Source: Candidatus Nitrososphaera evergladensis SR1 (GTDB lineage: Archaea; Thermoproteota; Nitrososphaeria; Nitrososphaerales; Nitrososphaeraceae). From it: 64,000 bases of DNA. The stretch covers positions 186,001-250,000 of the forward strand of contig NZ_CP007174.1 of NCBI RefSeq assembly GCF_000730285.1, given 5' to 3'. The notes under the pieces are model-generated. The model made no database searches. It worked only from the letters and a program-made list of their open reading frames with translations, and was not told the DNA's origin. Made by a program: the position numbers and the translations under genes. Numbering within the stretch: position 1 is the stretch's first letter; each line of letters starts with the position of its first letter. This document shows positions 27,992 to 35,430 of this stretch, in pieces.

Positions 27992-28150
27992 TTGTTGTAT
28001 TGCTTGCGGTGCCACAAACGCGTTGAAGTAGTGTATAACGAGCTTTGCGAAAAATGCTACGATGATAGTGTTGTTATTACTGCCCGCAGAGGGTCATCAT
28101 CATCATCATCCGGAGATTCAAGAACTCGAAGCAGGCATAGGCATATGTAG
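27992..28150 (+). CDS. Small four-Cys zinc protein (52 aa)
   Basis: The frame from a TTG at 27992 encodes YCLRCHKRVEVVYNELCEKCYD, a four-Cys ribbon with two CxxC pairs, followed by a Ser run coded by (TCA)n and a basic tail (RTRSRHRHM). It starts 11 bp after the previous microprotein, so the two may be one transcript. The start codon is uncertain. Confidence 0.45.
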   Translation: MLYCLRCHKRVEVVYNELCEKCYDDSVVITARRGSSSSSSGDSRTRSRHRHM

Positions 28151-28342
28151 ACAAGCCTTGCCAGGGCGACAGCAGCAGAAGAAGAAGAAGAAGACTAGTC
28201 AAAATAAGGGTCAGTTTTTGGATTGACATCATCAGAAGTGGTAGTGGTGGTGGTAGTAGTCGTTGCCCTCTTGACTTGATTTGCCAAGTGTAGACAAGAT
28301 GCTGATGTGTTTCTTTCATGCAAAAACTCTCTCTATCTCTTG

Positions 28343-28726
28343 TTACCAGTCTTCTACCTTCAATCCAGAGATGCGTTCAAAGTGTTTCTTGTTTCTAGTA
28401 ATCAAGACCTGCTTGTTTGCAAGGACAATGCTGGCTATCAAAAGATCAGATTCGCCTATAGGGTTGGACTTGTCGTTGAGAGCCCCGGCAGCCTTTGCAG
28501 AGTCCCTATCGAGAGCAAGCAAAAAGAAGGCGTCCAGCAGCTTGTCGACCCTGGCAAGTTCTGTATTGGAATCCTTTGATTTGTATGCCCCCTTGTACAG
28601 CTCGAAGGCGTTTATTATTGTGGTGTGCAGGGGCTCCTGTGTGGATTCCAGCTCTTCTAATTTGCATTTAGCTGCAGGGTCCTTTCTAATATAAGCAACC
28701 AAAAAGTCAGTGTCAAAGCAGACCAT
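28343..28726 (-). CDS. vapC: VapC PIN toxin
   Basis: From the Met at 28726 (MVCFDTDFLVAY) the product has 127 residues; the 12 upstream codons are basic and probably not translated. Acidic residues are intact: Asp in CFDTDF, Glu in NAFELYKG and Asp in IGESDLLIA. It is about two-thirds similar by eye to the toxin at 29535. The likely action is RNase activity held by the adjacent antitoxin. Confidence 0.85.
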   Translation of the reverse strand: MVCFDTDFLVAYIRKDPAAKCKLEELESTQEPLHTTIINAFELYKGAYKSKDSNTELARVDKLLDAFFLLALDRDSAKAAGALNDKSNPIGESDLLIASIVLANKQVLITRNKKHFERISGLKVEDW

Positions 28727-28764
28727 TTTCTTCTTCCTTCCTTCTCTCTTTTTCTCCGCCACTG

Positions 28765-28998
28765 CTAAAGCTCTACGTCACGGGTCTTGAAGTTCTTTCT
28801 AAACTCCTTGCTTGCTTGTTCAATGTTGTCTGCCAGCTCTGGCGAATGCATCTCGTCCATCATCTCAAGCAGCCTTTTAGCGCTGCCCTTGTTCCCAGTC
28901 AGCCTAAGAATGACATCTGTGAACGACTCTCCTTCCTTCTTGGAGGCTTTTAGCGCCATGTATGCTTCCTCTGTGATGGATAGCGTCCTTGTAGGCAT
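28765..28998 (-). CDS. vapB: VapB antitoxin (DUF217-type)
   Basis: 77 residues. TRTLSITEEAYMALKASKKEGESFTDVI is the DNA-binding N-terminus of the VAPB_antitox (DUF217) family. The end KEFRKNFKTRDVEL is shared almost exactly with the antitoxin at 29301. Short gap of 38 bp to the toxin start. Confidence 0.88.
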   Translation of the reverse strand: MPTRTLSITEEAYMALKASKKEGESFTDVILRLTGNKGSAKRLLEMMDEMHSPELADNIEQASKEFRKNFKTRDVEL

Positions 28999-29011
28999 GC
29001 CAAGAACATAT

Positions 29012-29029
29012 AATACACATATGTGTATT
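29012..29029. promoter_or_regulatory. 18-bp palindromic operator of the 28343-28998 vapBC
   Basis: AATACACATATGTGTATT is a perfect palindrome 14 bases ahead of the antitoxin start on the minus strand. Confidence 0.75.
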
Positions 29030-29243
29030 TAACCCTTTGAAACCCTCCCAAAAATGGGGAAAATAGCCAGGGCCCTTTCTCGGTTCAAGATGTCTTTGGT
29101 CTGCCTAGACACGACTGTCTCATAGACCTGGATAGGAACGACGAAAAAGCATGCGTCTTTTTGATAGGACAACCATCTAGGCGTGCATACGCAGCTGCAT
29201 TCCGCTTATACAAGCTTGTTCTTGTCGTCAGGAGGGAAACCTT

Positions 29244-29269
29244 ATATGTATACAGATATGTATACATAT
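29244..29269. promoter_or_regulatory. Tandem operator of the 29301-29933 vapBC
   Basis: ATATGTATAC occurs at 29244-29253 and again at 29256-29265; the second is part of a 14-bp palindrome ATATGTATACATAT (29256-29269). The twelve-base spacing suits two dimers on one face of the DNA. Confidence 0.7.
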
Positions 29270-29300
29270 TTGGTGACGAAACCTGGCCTCAAAGACAATA

Positions 29301-29528
29301 ATGATCTCTGAAAAAGCATACGAAGTACTGAAAAGAAGGAAGAGGAAGAACGAGTCCTTCACAGACGTAATACTCCGGCTCAGCTCGGAGAAAGGAAGCG
29401 TTGCAAATTTACTTGACTTGGTGCGGGAAGAGGATTTTGAGCCAATCAGCCCTGAAACAGCAAGGCATATGAAAGAGGCCAGCAGCGAGTTCAGGAAAAA
29501 CTTTCAGCTGCGCGATGCAAAGCTCTGA
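29301..29528 (+). CDS. vapB: VapB antitoxin (DUF217-type), start uncertain
   Basis: 75 residues from the ATG. The paralogue at 28998 has a beta strand (TRTLSITEEAY) before the equivalent of MISEKAYEVL. Here the matching residues ASKTIMISEKAY lie in frame upstream, opened by a CTG at 29283. The strand is needed for DNA binding by family knowledge, so CTG is either the real start or a mutated ATG. The C-terminus KEASSEFRKNFQLRDAKL is conserved. It lies 6 bp ahead of the toxin. Confidence 0.85.
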   Translation: MISEKAYEVLKRRKRKNESFTDVILRLSSEKGSVANLLDLVREEDFEPISPETARHMKEASSEFRKNFQLRDAKL

Positions 29529-29534
29529 TCCAGA

Positions 29535-29933
29535 ATGGTCTGCTTTGACACCGACTTTTTGATAGCATTCCTACAGAAAGATCCGGACGCAATAAAAAAG
29601 CTTGAGGACATCCAAGTAGGAGACGGGGATACTGCGGCCATTACAACGACAGTAAATGCAGCAGAACTGTGGAAGGGCGCATACCGGTCTAAAGACGGGC
29701 AAAAGGAAGCTGCCAAAGTAAAACGGCTGCTGGATTTGCTGGAGTTGATTACGCTTGACCGCGAGTCTGCAAGAATGGTGGGCGAGCTTGATGCTACGAC
29801 AATAAAGTCAAAGCCAATTGGCGAAACAGACCTTCTCATTGCGAGCATCGCTCTTTCAAACAAGCAGCCCCTTGTCACAAAGAACAGGAAGCACTTTGAG
29901 CGCGTGCCCGGGCTGCAGGTAGAAGGCTGGTAG
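29535..29933 (+). CDS. vapC: VapC PIN toxin
   Basis: 132 residues with Asp in CFDTDFLIA, Glu in NAAELWKG and Asp in IGETDLLIA, so the active site is intact. It is paralogous to the toxin at 28343-28726. The two pairs are divergent and face each other across 29012-29269, suggesting inverted duplication. Confidence 0.88.
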   Translation: MVCFDTDFLIAFLQKDPDAIKKLEDIQVGDGDTAAITTTVNAAELWKGAYRSKDGQKEAAKVKRLLDLLELITLDRESARMVGELDATTIKSKPIGETDLLIASIALSNKQPLVTKNRKHFERVPGLQVEGW

Positions 29934-30059
29934 TGCGCACGTACTTTTATTAAAAGATACTGCAAAGTTATTGGGTCATGAGTGTTGTCTCGTTATTATT
30001 ACCTATGACCCGAAGGGTTAACGGAAAGCCGCGCAAGCTCTTTCTGGAATTAGCTGCTC

Positions 30060-30350
30060 TTGCAGCCTGTAATGCCGCTCATACATCTACGCTGTCTTGA
30101 GGAGAAAAAAGTTGTAGGCTTGTCCGATGAGGATTGTGCTCTACAGAGAGAGAACGACCCTCTTGCCCTGCAGGATGCGTGTGCATTTATGCTCTATAGA
30201 CCTTGCGACCACGAAATTGTGCTCTCTGACACAGCGCACGCGCTGGCCGTCGTGGGCGGTGCTAGAAACATTGTCTTAGGAGATGATCACCTGATCAGCT
30301 TGGGCAGTTTCAGAGAAATAAAGATCCTGACTGTTGCCAGTATATTTTGA
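30060..30350 (+). CDS. Doubtful ORF with a decayed copy at 22.7 kb
   Basis: The frame reads CLEEKKVVGLSDEDCALQ, then a section with CDHEIVLSDTAHALAVVGG. No family recognised. A degraded copy at 22741-22857 shares its DNA, so either strand could carry the real signal. Could be a small protein or a non-coding element that travels with vapBC loci. Confidence 0.3.
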   Translation: MQPVMPLIHLRCLEEKKVVGLSDEDCALQRENDPLALQDACAFMLYRPCDHEIVLSDTAHALAVVGGARNIVLGDDHLISLGSFREIKILTVASIF

Positions 30351-30603
30351 AGATATTGAATGAACAAAAATAACGTGAAGCTGACAGTGGACGTATTTTA
30401 GGTATAATTGTGGTTGATATCGACAAGACTTGTTTGCCAAATTAACATGAGGGCAAAATTGGAGCAAAACAAGTGTTGGGAAGCGCCTTGCAGTTTCTTA
30501 GCATGACTACTACCACTACCACACATCTGTATGATGAAGATGTCTTTGAAAAAGTAAGAAAGAAAGTGACGACGAAAACAGAAGGACAGGAGAGAACGGT
30601 GCC

Positions 30604-31182
30604 TTAGGAAGAGGTCGTTGTTGTCGATGACGATGTTGCTGCTGGTGCTTCTACTACCGCAGACTTGGCTTCCTTATCCAGCGGCACTGTCTTGACCCTT
30701 GCCCGTCTTGTCGTTCCTATCGCCGCTGCTGCCGTTGTCGTCATCGTCTTCTTTTTGAGGTACAGGGTTCTCTTGCCCTTTGTCTTTGCTCTAACTCCTT
30801 GCTGGCTTTCAATTATGCTTCTTATCGCCGGAAGCTGGCCTGCAGAGTATGATACGCCCTTTAGGAGGTTTGTAAGAGTTCTGGGAGTTGCTGATATCTC
30901 TCTGTTAAGGTGTGCAAGGATCTCTTGTCTCTTGGCGTCACTCAGGGAAATGATCTTGCTGGATGATGATGATGGTTTGGTTGATGTCGCCCTGGATCTC
31001 TTGCCGGCAATTCTAATCTTTTTCTTTCTTGCAGCCTTTACGTTCCTTGCACTTCTTCCTCCCTTACTGGCGTCTGTCAGCATTTTTCCAAGCTTTCTGT
31101 AAAGCTCCCTTGTCTCCTTCAAGGAGAGGCTTAGCCTCTGGCCATCGCGCAGTTCAATAGAAATTGCTTTGCCTATCTTCAC
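30604..31182 (-). CDS. Basic hypothetical protein, paralogue of 34353-34778
   Basis: 192 residues. The N-terminal section IGKAISIELRDGQRLSLSLKE and LYRKLGKML, and the central section LSDAKRQEILAHLN with TPRTLTNLLKG, are nearly identical to the protein at 34353. The central section looks like a helix-turn-helix. The Lys/Arg-rich linker and a Ser/Thr-rich tail (SSSTTTTSS) come from repeats. Both genes have a TTATATAAGTT promoter-like box just upstream. Likely a DNA-binding protein; role unknown. Confidence 0.6.
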   Translation of the reverse strand: MKIGKAISIELRDGQRLSLSLKETRELYRKLGKMLTDASKGGRSARNVKAARKKKIRIAGKRSRATSTKPSSSSSKIISLSDAKRQEILAHLNREISATPRTLTNLLKGVSYSAGQLPAIRSIIESQQGVRAKTKGKRTLYLKKKTMTTTAAAAIGTTRRARVKTVPLDKEAKSAVVEAPAATSSSTTTTSS

Positions 31183-31518
31183 TTCTATGCACTACAAGAT
31201 TGCCTATTTATATAAGTTTCATAAGATTCGAACGTAAATAACGCAATAATTCGCTGATCATAGGTGATATCTACGCTTGTTGATGACCTTATTGCGCCCA
31301 TGAATAGTTAGTTGTAATTTTGTTAAAATGGCTTTTCTTGCGGTTATACCTGCAAAAGAGACCTACCAAAGTTACAGAAATCCCGGACAGAGAAGGAGAA
31401 GAAGCGAAAAAGGATGTGCTGAATGATATAGTATTCGTAGTAGGCAGTCATTAGGACGCCGTTACTTTCTATCGGGGCAGGATCATAGTATCTCATTCTC
31501 TTTCTCCCCAGTTGTGTT

Positions 31519-32268
31519 TTAGATTTTGATCATTTCTCTTGCAGCTGCTGAGCTCTGCAGCAAGCTCTTTTTCTGATCCTCCTCCTTCTTTTCCTTCTTT
31601 TGCCGCCGCAGCGCTTGAGTGCTTTGTTCCTGCCTTTTCCTATATTTTACAAGTCCACCAGTCGTTATTACGACTGATGAGAGGATGATGACAAAGACAA
31701 TTTGCGGATAAGCACCTGCATTTGGCAGTCCAAGCGTCAGAGGGAGCGTTGCAAGTACGGCCGCAGCGAGACCGCGTGGCATCATAAAGATGGTGACAAG
31801 CCTGTCAAAGTCAGGAAACTTTGAACCTGTTACACTTACTTATCTTTGTCACATATTTTTCTTGCTACAAGTAGCGTTATTGCAACGCCTATTCCTGCCA
31901 GAACGTAGTATTCTATATTGCCAAAGCTTGCCAAGAGGCCTACAAACACAAAGAAGAAAGACCTAACAAGGAAGGTGAGGCGCTCGTGGAATGGGTCAGT
32001 TAGCGAAGGCGACGACAACGACGACGATGATGTTGTTATTGTTGTTCTAGCAGTAACAGTATTAGTCGTTACCATCATGTTGCCGCCGGATGGTGCGGTT
32101 TGGGCTGGCTCGGCTGCTGCTACTGCTGCCGAGGAAGCGGCAACCTCTTTGCATATTCTTTATTATTATCGTCATCGTAATTTCCATTGATCCTCTTTAG
32201 TAACCTCGGCTTTTCTAAAAAGAATTGCCGGTTCCCGAGAATTAACCCAAAGACCAGCGCAGTAAGGG
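31519..32268 (-). pseudogene. Na+/H+ antiporter (NhaP-like), C-terminal pieces with frameshifts
   Basis: Three minus-frame pieces line up in order: ALVFGLILGNRQFFLEKPRL (near 32262-32200), then HERLTFLVRSFFFVFVGLLA (32000-31900), then PDFDRLVTIFMMPRGLAAAV (31815-31750), ending in a Lys/Gln-rich tail at 31519. These match the last helices of CPA1/NhaP antiporters, including the PRGLAAAVL helix. At least two frameshifts (near 32160 and 31840) and the missing N-terminal two-thirds make it non-functional. Confidence 0.75.
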
Positions 32269-32317
32269 CGCAGAGCGTGTGTCAGAACTTCTTGCCCAGA
32301 TCCTTGAGAGAAAAATG
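32261..32317 (+). pseudogene. vapC N-terminal-side fragment
   Basis: Bases AGTAAGGGCGCAGAGCGTGT and on translate to GAERVSELLAQILERKM, aligning with GAERVAELLTQVLEGKI near residues 19-34 of the toxin at 23204-23626. The rest of the gene reappears only at 33178, after the intervening vapBC locus. Confidence 0.65.
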
Positions 32318-32370
32318 ATGCTGGATGTTCCACTATTGACAGAGCTTGACAAGTTCTGTCAGATTGCGGC

Positions 32371-32817
32371 TTAACGCGGTGTATCCTGCAACTGCTTGGG
32401 TGTTCTGACCTTGATTAGCTTGTTGTCTACCTGCCTGATCTCCGGATCTAACGAAACCACGTATTCACAATTTATCGATATGGCAGCTGCAACCATGAAT
32501 GCATCGCCAAGAGACATCCTATAATCTGCCTTCACCCTTCCAGCAAGTTCTGCAATCTGCTTTGTAATGGGAACCATCCTGTCTTCGCCAATCAGACTCT
32601 CTATGCTTGTTTTGGCAACTATGGTTTCCTCCTCGCCCAGTCGACTATATATCGAGATAATCTCTGCAATCGTCAACACGCTAATGAAACCTTCGATTTT
32701 TTTGCTTCTAATTTTCTCCAGGAGCTCGACTGAACTGTCGAACCCTTTTTCTTTGTTCAGTACGTTCACAAAAACACCTGTGTCTATCAATATCTTTGCC
32801 GTCGTCGTCATCGTCAC
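32371..32817 (-). CDS. vapC: VapC PIN toxin
   Basis: 148 residues with Asp in LIDTGVFV, Glu in TIAEIISI and Asp in MSLGDAFMVAAA, so the nuclease centre is intact. It sits between two fragments of another, plus-strand vapC. A 19-bp gap separates it from its antitoxin. Probable RNase toxin. Confidence 0.85.
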   Translation of the reverse strand: MTMTTTAKILIDTGVFVNVLNKEKGFDSSVELLEKIRSKKIEGFISVLTIAEIISIYSRLGEEETIVAKTSIESLIGEDRMVPITKQIAELAGRVKADYRMSLGDAFMVAAAISINCEYVVSLDPEIRQVDNKLIKVRTPKQLQDTPR

Positions 32818-32836
32818 CTGCTACATCATCATCTCA

Positions 32837-33115
32837 TTATCCTTCTCTAACTGCCTGATCTTTTTTTGCTTCCTTCTTTATTCTTGCCTCTGATTGCTTC
32901 CTAATCTCTCGCACCATCTCAGTTGATGGCCTGTTAGCTTTTCCTTCAAACAACCCTATCATCGCCTTTAGCGGATCTTCTTCTCTTTTCATGACTAGTA
33001 TGCCTCTTCTGCTTTCCTTCACCACCACCTCGTCGCCTTTGCGTATTCCAAATTTGTCCCTGAGTGGTTTTGGGATCACCACCTGTCCCTTTGGAGATAC
33101 CTTCACCTTTTGCAT
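32837..33115 (-). CDS. vapB: VapB antitoxin, AbrB/SpoVT fold
   Basis: 92 residues. The N-terminus KVKVSPKGQVVIPKPLRDKFGIRKGDEV is a standard AbrB domain, and the C-terminal tail with NRPSTEMVREIRKQ is the toxin-binding part. A TATA-like AT-rich sequence lies beyond 33115. Confidence 0.88.
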   Translation of the reverse strand: MQKVKVSPKGQVVIPKPLRDKFGIRKGDEVVVKESRRGILVMKREEDPLKAMIGLFEGKANRPSTEMVREIRKQSEARIKKEAKKDQAVREG

Positions 33116-33177
33116 ATGTGTAAGGTTATACTTTGTAGCCTTTATGTTTTACGGGTGGTCGCAAAAGTTAAACTAGT

Positions 33178-33243
33178 TTCAATACCGGTTCAAATCCCGA
33201 ATTTGAAAAAGTGAAGGGAATTCTGGTAGAAAGAGTTGGATAA
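33178..33243 (+). pseudogene. vapC C-terminal fragment
   Basis: Translates as TGSNPEFEKVKGILVERVG ending at a TAA, close to TGSDPEFERIKGIRTERVG at the end of the toxin at 23204-23626. Similarity continues beyond the stop (GCGTCATC-rich DNA), so it is a copy of that locus. Confidence 0.75.
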
Positions 33244-33906
33244 AGCCGTGGCGTCATCGTCATCATGATCACCGCCACCAACAACAATAGCGCTTACAAG
33301 AACTGCGGGGTAGAGGATGTGTCAGCCGCCTTCCTTCAAATCCTGGTCTAGTTTTCTCCCGAATATGCGTGTGTGTGACTCCTCTCAGGCAAGTTGCTGA
33401 GCGCAAAAGTGGTTACAAGCAAAGAAGATTATTATGGATGATTACTATATAGTGATAACTCTTGATCATATCTTGCGTCCATCTGCGACCTTGACAAGGC
33501 AGAAAAGCAGAGGAGACATTGTTTTGAGCGGGTTTCGCAATTGAAATAGTGAAAGAGTGTTAGTAGCTCCCAAATAGACGCACCTCTTTCAATTGTTCTA
33601 TCCCGTTTCATGCTTGTGCTGTGTAGAGTACAAGCAATTTGCCTTGCAGGGTGTGTATGCATGTGTGTGTATGTGTCTGCACACCTGCGTGCTTTTCGAT
33701 AATTCTCTCCTTGCCGCGCTCACGTTCAAGTCCCTTCTGTACTATAGAAGTATAAGTTCCGAACGAACTCTATGACAATCCGCGCCCACTATTTTGCGAG
33801 CATTTCGGAGCCAGAGAGCCTTTGAGTTCGTCCTAATAGATGGTGTTAGAACGATGATGATTATTATTCTCTCAAACAATCATTCATTTGGGCCAGCAGA
33901 ACCTGC
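33244..33906. other. Gene-free region
   Basis: No credible gene. A (TG)n-rich tract at 33650-33680 is the only notable element. Confidence 0.5.
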
Positions 33907-34010
33907 CCTCTTGTAGTCATCCTCCAGTCTTATTATGTCTGTCTCTTTAAAATCGCCTGTTGCTGTCTCTAGTATTGTGGCATCAGTTATGCCCCCTCCC
34001 CCGCTTGCTA
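33907..34010 (-). pseudogene. Degenerate fragment of the PMI-type cupin gene
   Basis: Minus-strand copy of the 3' end of the gene at 34850-35188: CTCTTGTAGTCATCCTC, then TCTCTAGTAT with GGCATC, are shared in order. It corresponds to the last ~35 residues and has no start. Confidence 0.7.
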
Positions 34011-34352
34011 GGCAAGGCAGGCGAAAGGCAGTGAAGTTTGGCAAATCGACGAATTACTTTTGGAGGGGCATAGATTCCCATGGGATTTTGAAGAGGCATC
34101 AAAAGAGGTGCCTCTGCGCTTTCAAAACTATGCATAGCTAAATGAGGGTAGCTGACGACAAAAGATGTTTCTGGTAAGCCACCCAATGGTCGCTTTTTTT
34201 GAGTGTGTCTACTATCTGTGGAAGGCTTGGCAATGGAATATGAGTTTATGCACCTCTGCACGCATGTCTATTGGCTATGACAAATGAGAAGAAGAAGAAA
34301 AATGAAGTATTCGCAAACAGCTTTAGGCTGCGCCTACTGATGACGCTCCTCT

Positions 34353-34778
34353 TTATGTTCCCTTCGCTGCCTTTGTGGCTATCGCCTTGATTCTCTTTCT
34401 GAGATACAGGATTCTCTTTCCTTTGGCCTTTGCTTTGATGCTCTGCTGACTCTCAACCATGTTTCGTATAAGAGGTAGCTGACTGGGAGAATATTTTGCG
34501 CCTTTCAGGAGGTTCGTAAGGGTCCTAGGGGTATCTGATATCTGCTTGTTGAGGTGCGCCAGTATCTCTTGTCTCTTGGCGTCACTCAAAGTGACCGTTG
34601 TATTAGATGACCTGGCAAAGGTGGTTCTGGATTTTCTGCCACTTTTGTTTTTTCCGGCCTCTCTGTCGTATGTTAACATTTTTCCAAGTTTGAGGTAAAG
34701 CTCACCTGCCTCTTTCAAAGAAAGACTTAATCTCTGACCATCATCCAGTTCGATAGAAATTGCTTTGCCTATCTTCAC
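34353..34778 (-). CDS. Basic hypothetical protein, paralogue of 30604-31182
   Basis: 141 residues. IGKAISIELDDGQRLSLSLKE, LYLKLGKMLT, LSDAKRQEILAHLNKQ and TPRTLTNLLKGAKYSP are shared with the larger paralogue; this copy lacks most of its repeat-coded linker and the Ser/Thr tail. Probable small DNA-binding protein. The likely promoter lies at 34797-34815 (TATATAAG). Confidence 0.65.
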   Translation of the reverse strand: MKIGKAISIELDDGQRLSLSLKEAGELYLKLGKMLTYDREAGKNKSGRKSRTTFARSSNTTVTLSDAKRQEILAHLNKQISDTPRTLTNLLKGAKYSPSQLPLIRNMVESQQSIKAKAKGKRILYLRKRIKAIATKAAKGT

Positions 34779-34849
34779 TTTGTATAGGAGTGCCTTACTT
34801 TCTTATATAAGTTCAACTAGTTTTAAGGAATTATCTGCAACTTGAAAAG

Positions 34850-35188
34850 TCAGGCTCTCTTGTAGTCATCCTCTATTCTTACAATGTCAGTCTCGTCAAA
34901 GTCTCCCTTGGAGATCTCTAGTATGATGGCATCTGTCCCTGCTCCCTCTAGCCTGTGAACTGTGCCCTTTGGTATAGTAATGGTGTCACCTGTCTGCAAC
35001 AGTTTTTTTTCTTCACCTATCTGTACTTTCACCGGGCCCTTGACCACCTTCCAGAATTCAGAGCGGTTGTTGTGGTACTGAAGGCTGAGGCGCTTGTCGC
35101 CATCAACATATACCAGCTTGACAGTGCAAGGTTCGTTAAGTGTAAAACGTTCAAAGTGGCCCCACGGGCGCGTTTCAGTAGAGATCAC
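34850..35188 (-). CDS. Cupin, mannose-6-phosphate isomerase type II-like
   Basis: 112 residues starting at GTG. RPWGHFERFTL, YHNNRSEFWKVVKGPVKV and IPKGTVHRLEG form the conserved cupin barrel of the PMI type II C-terminal domain family, with metal-binding His in YHNNR and VHRLE. It could be the isomerase or a binding domain for phosphomannose; the nucleotidyl part is missing. A partial copy lies at 33907-34010. Confidence 0.85.
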   Translation of the reverse strand: MISTETRPWGHFERFTLNEPCTVKLVYVDGDKRLSLQYHNNRSEFWKVVKGPVKVQIGEEKKLLQTGDTITIPKGTVHRLEGAGTDAIILEISKGDFDETDIVRIEDDYKRA

Positions 35189-35430
35189 AGAAGAATTGTT
35201 CTATGCAAGCCATTATTAAGAATATGGCTCATTTGATGGGGAATGACGACAACCCGTACGGATGAAAACTTGAGCCAATTTCTATACATCTCTGGAAGAG
35301 AGGGATCTTTTTCCCTATTTATTTAGATCCTCAACTTCATTGCTGGATTCTGAATCTGGCTGGCGAGTCCCATCATTAACTATCGTTGGTGTAGTAGTAT
35401 CAGAAGTTATTGGACCGTCAGTATCTGTCT

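Noticed and set aside
30665-31102. 145-codon hydrophobic + ORF
   Set aside because: It is the reverse-strand shadow of the basic protein at 30604-31182, whose Lys/Ser codons read as Phe/Leu.
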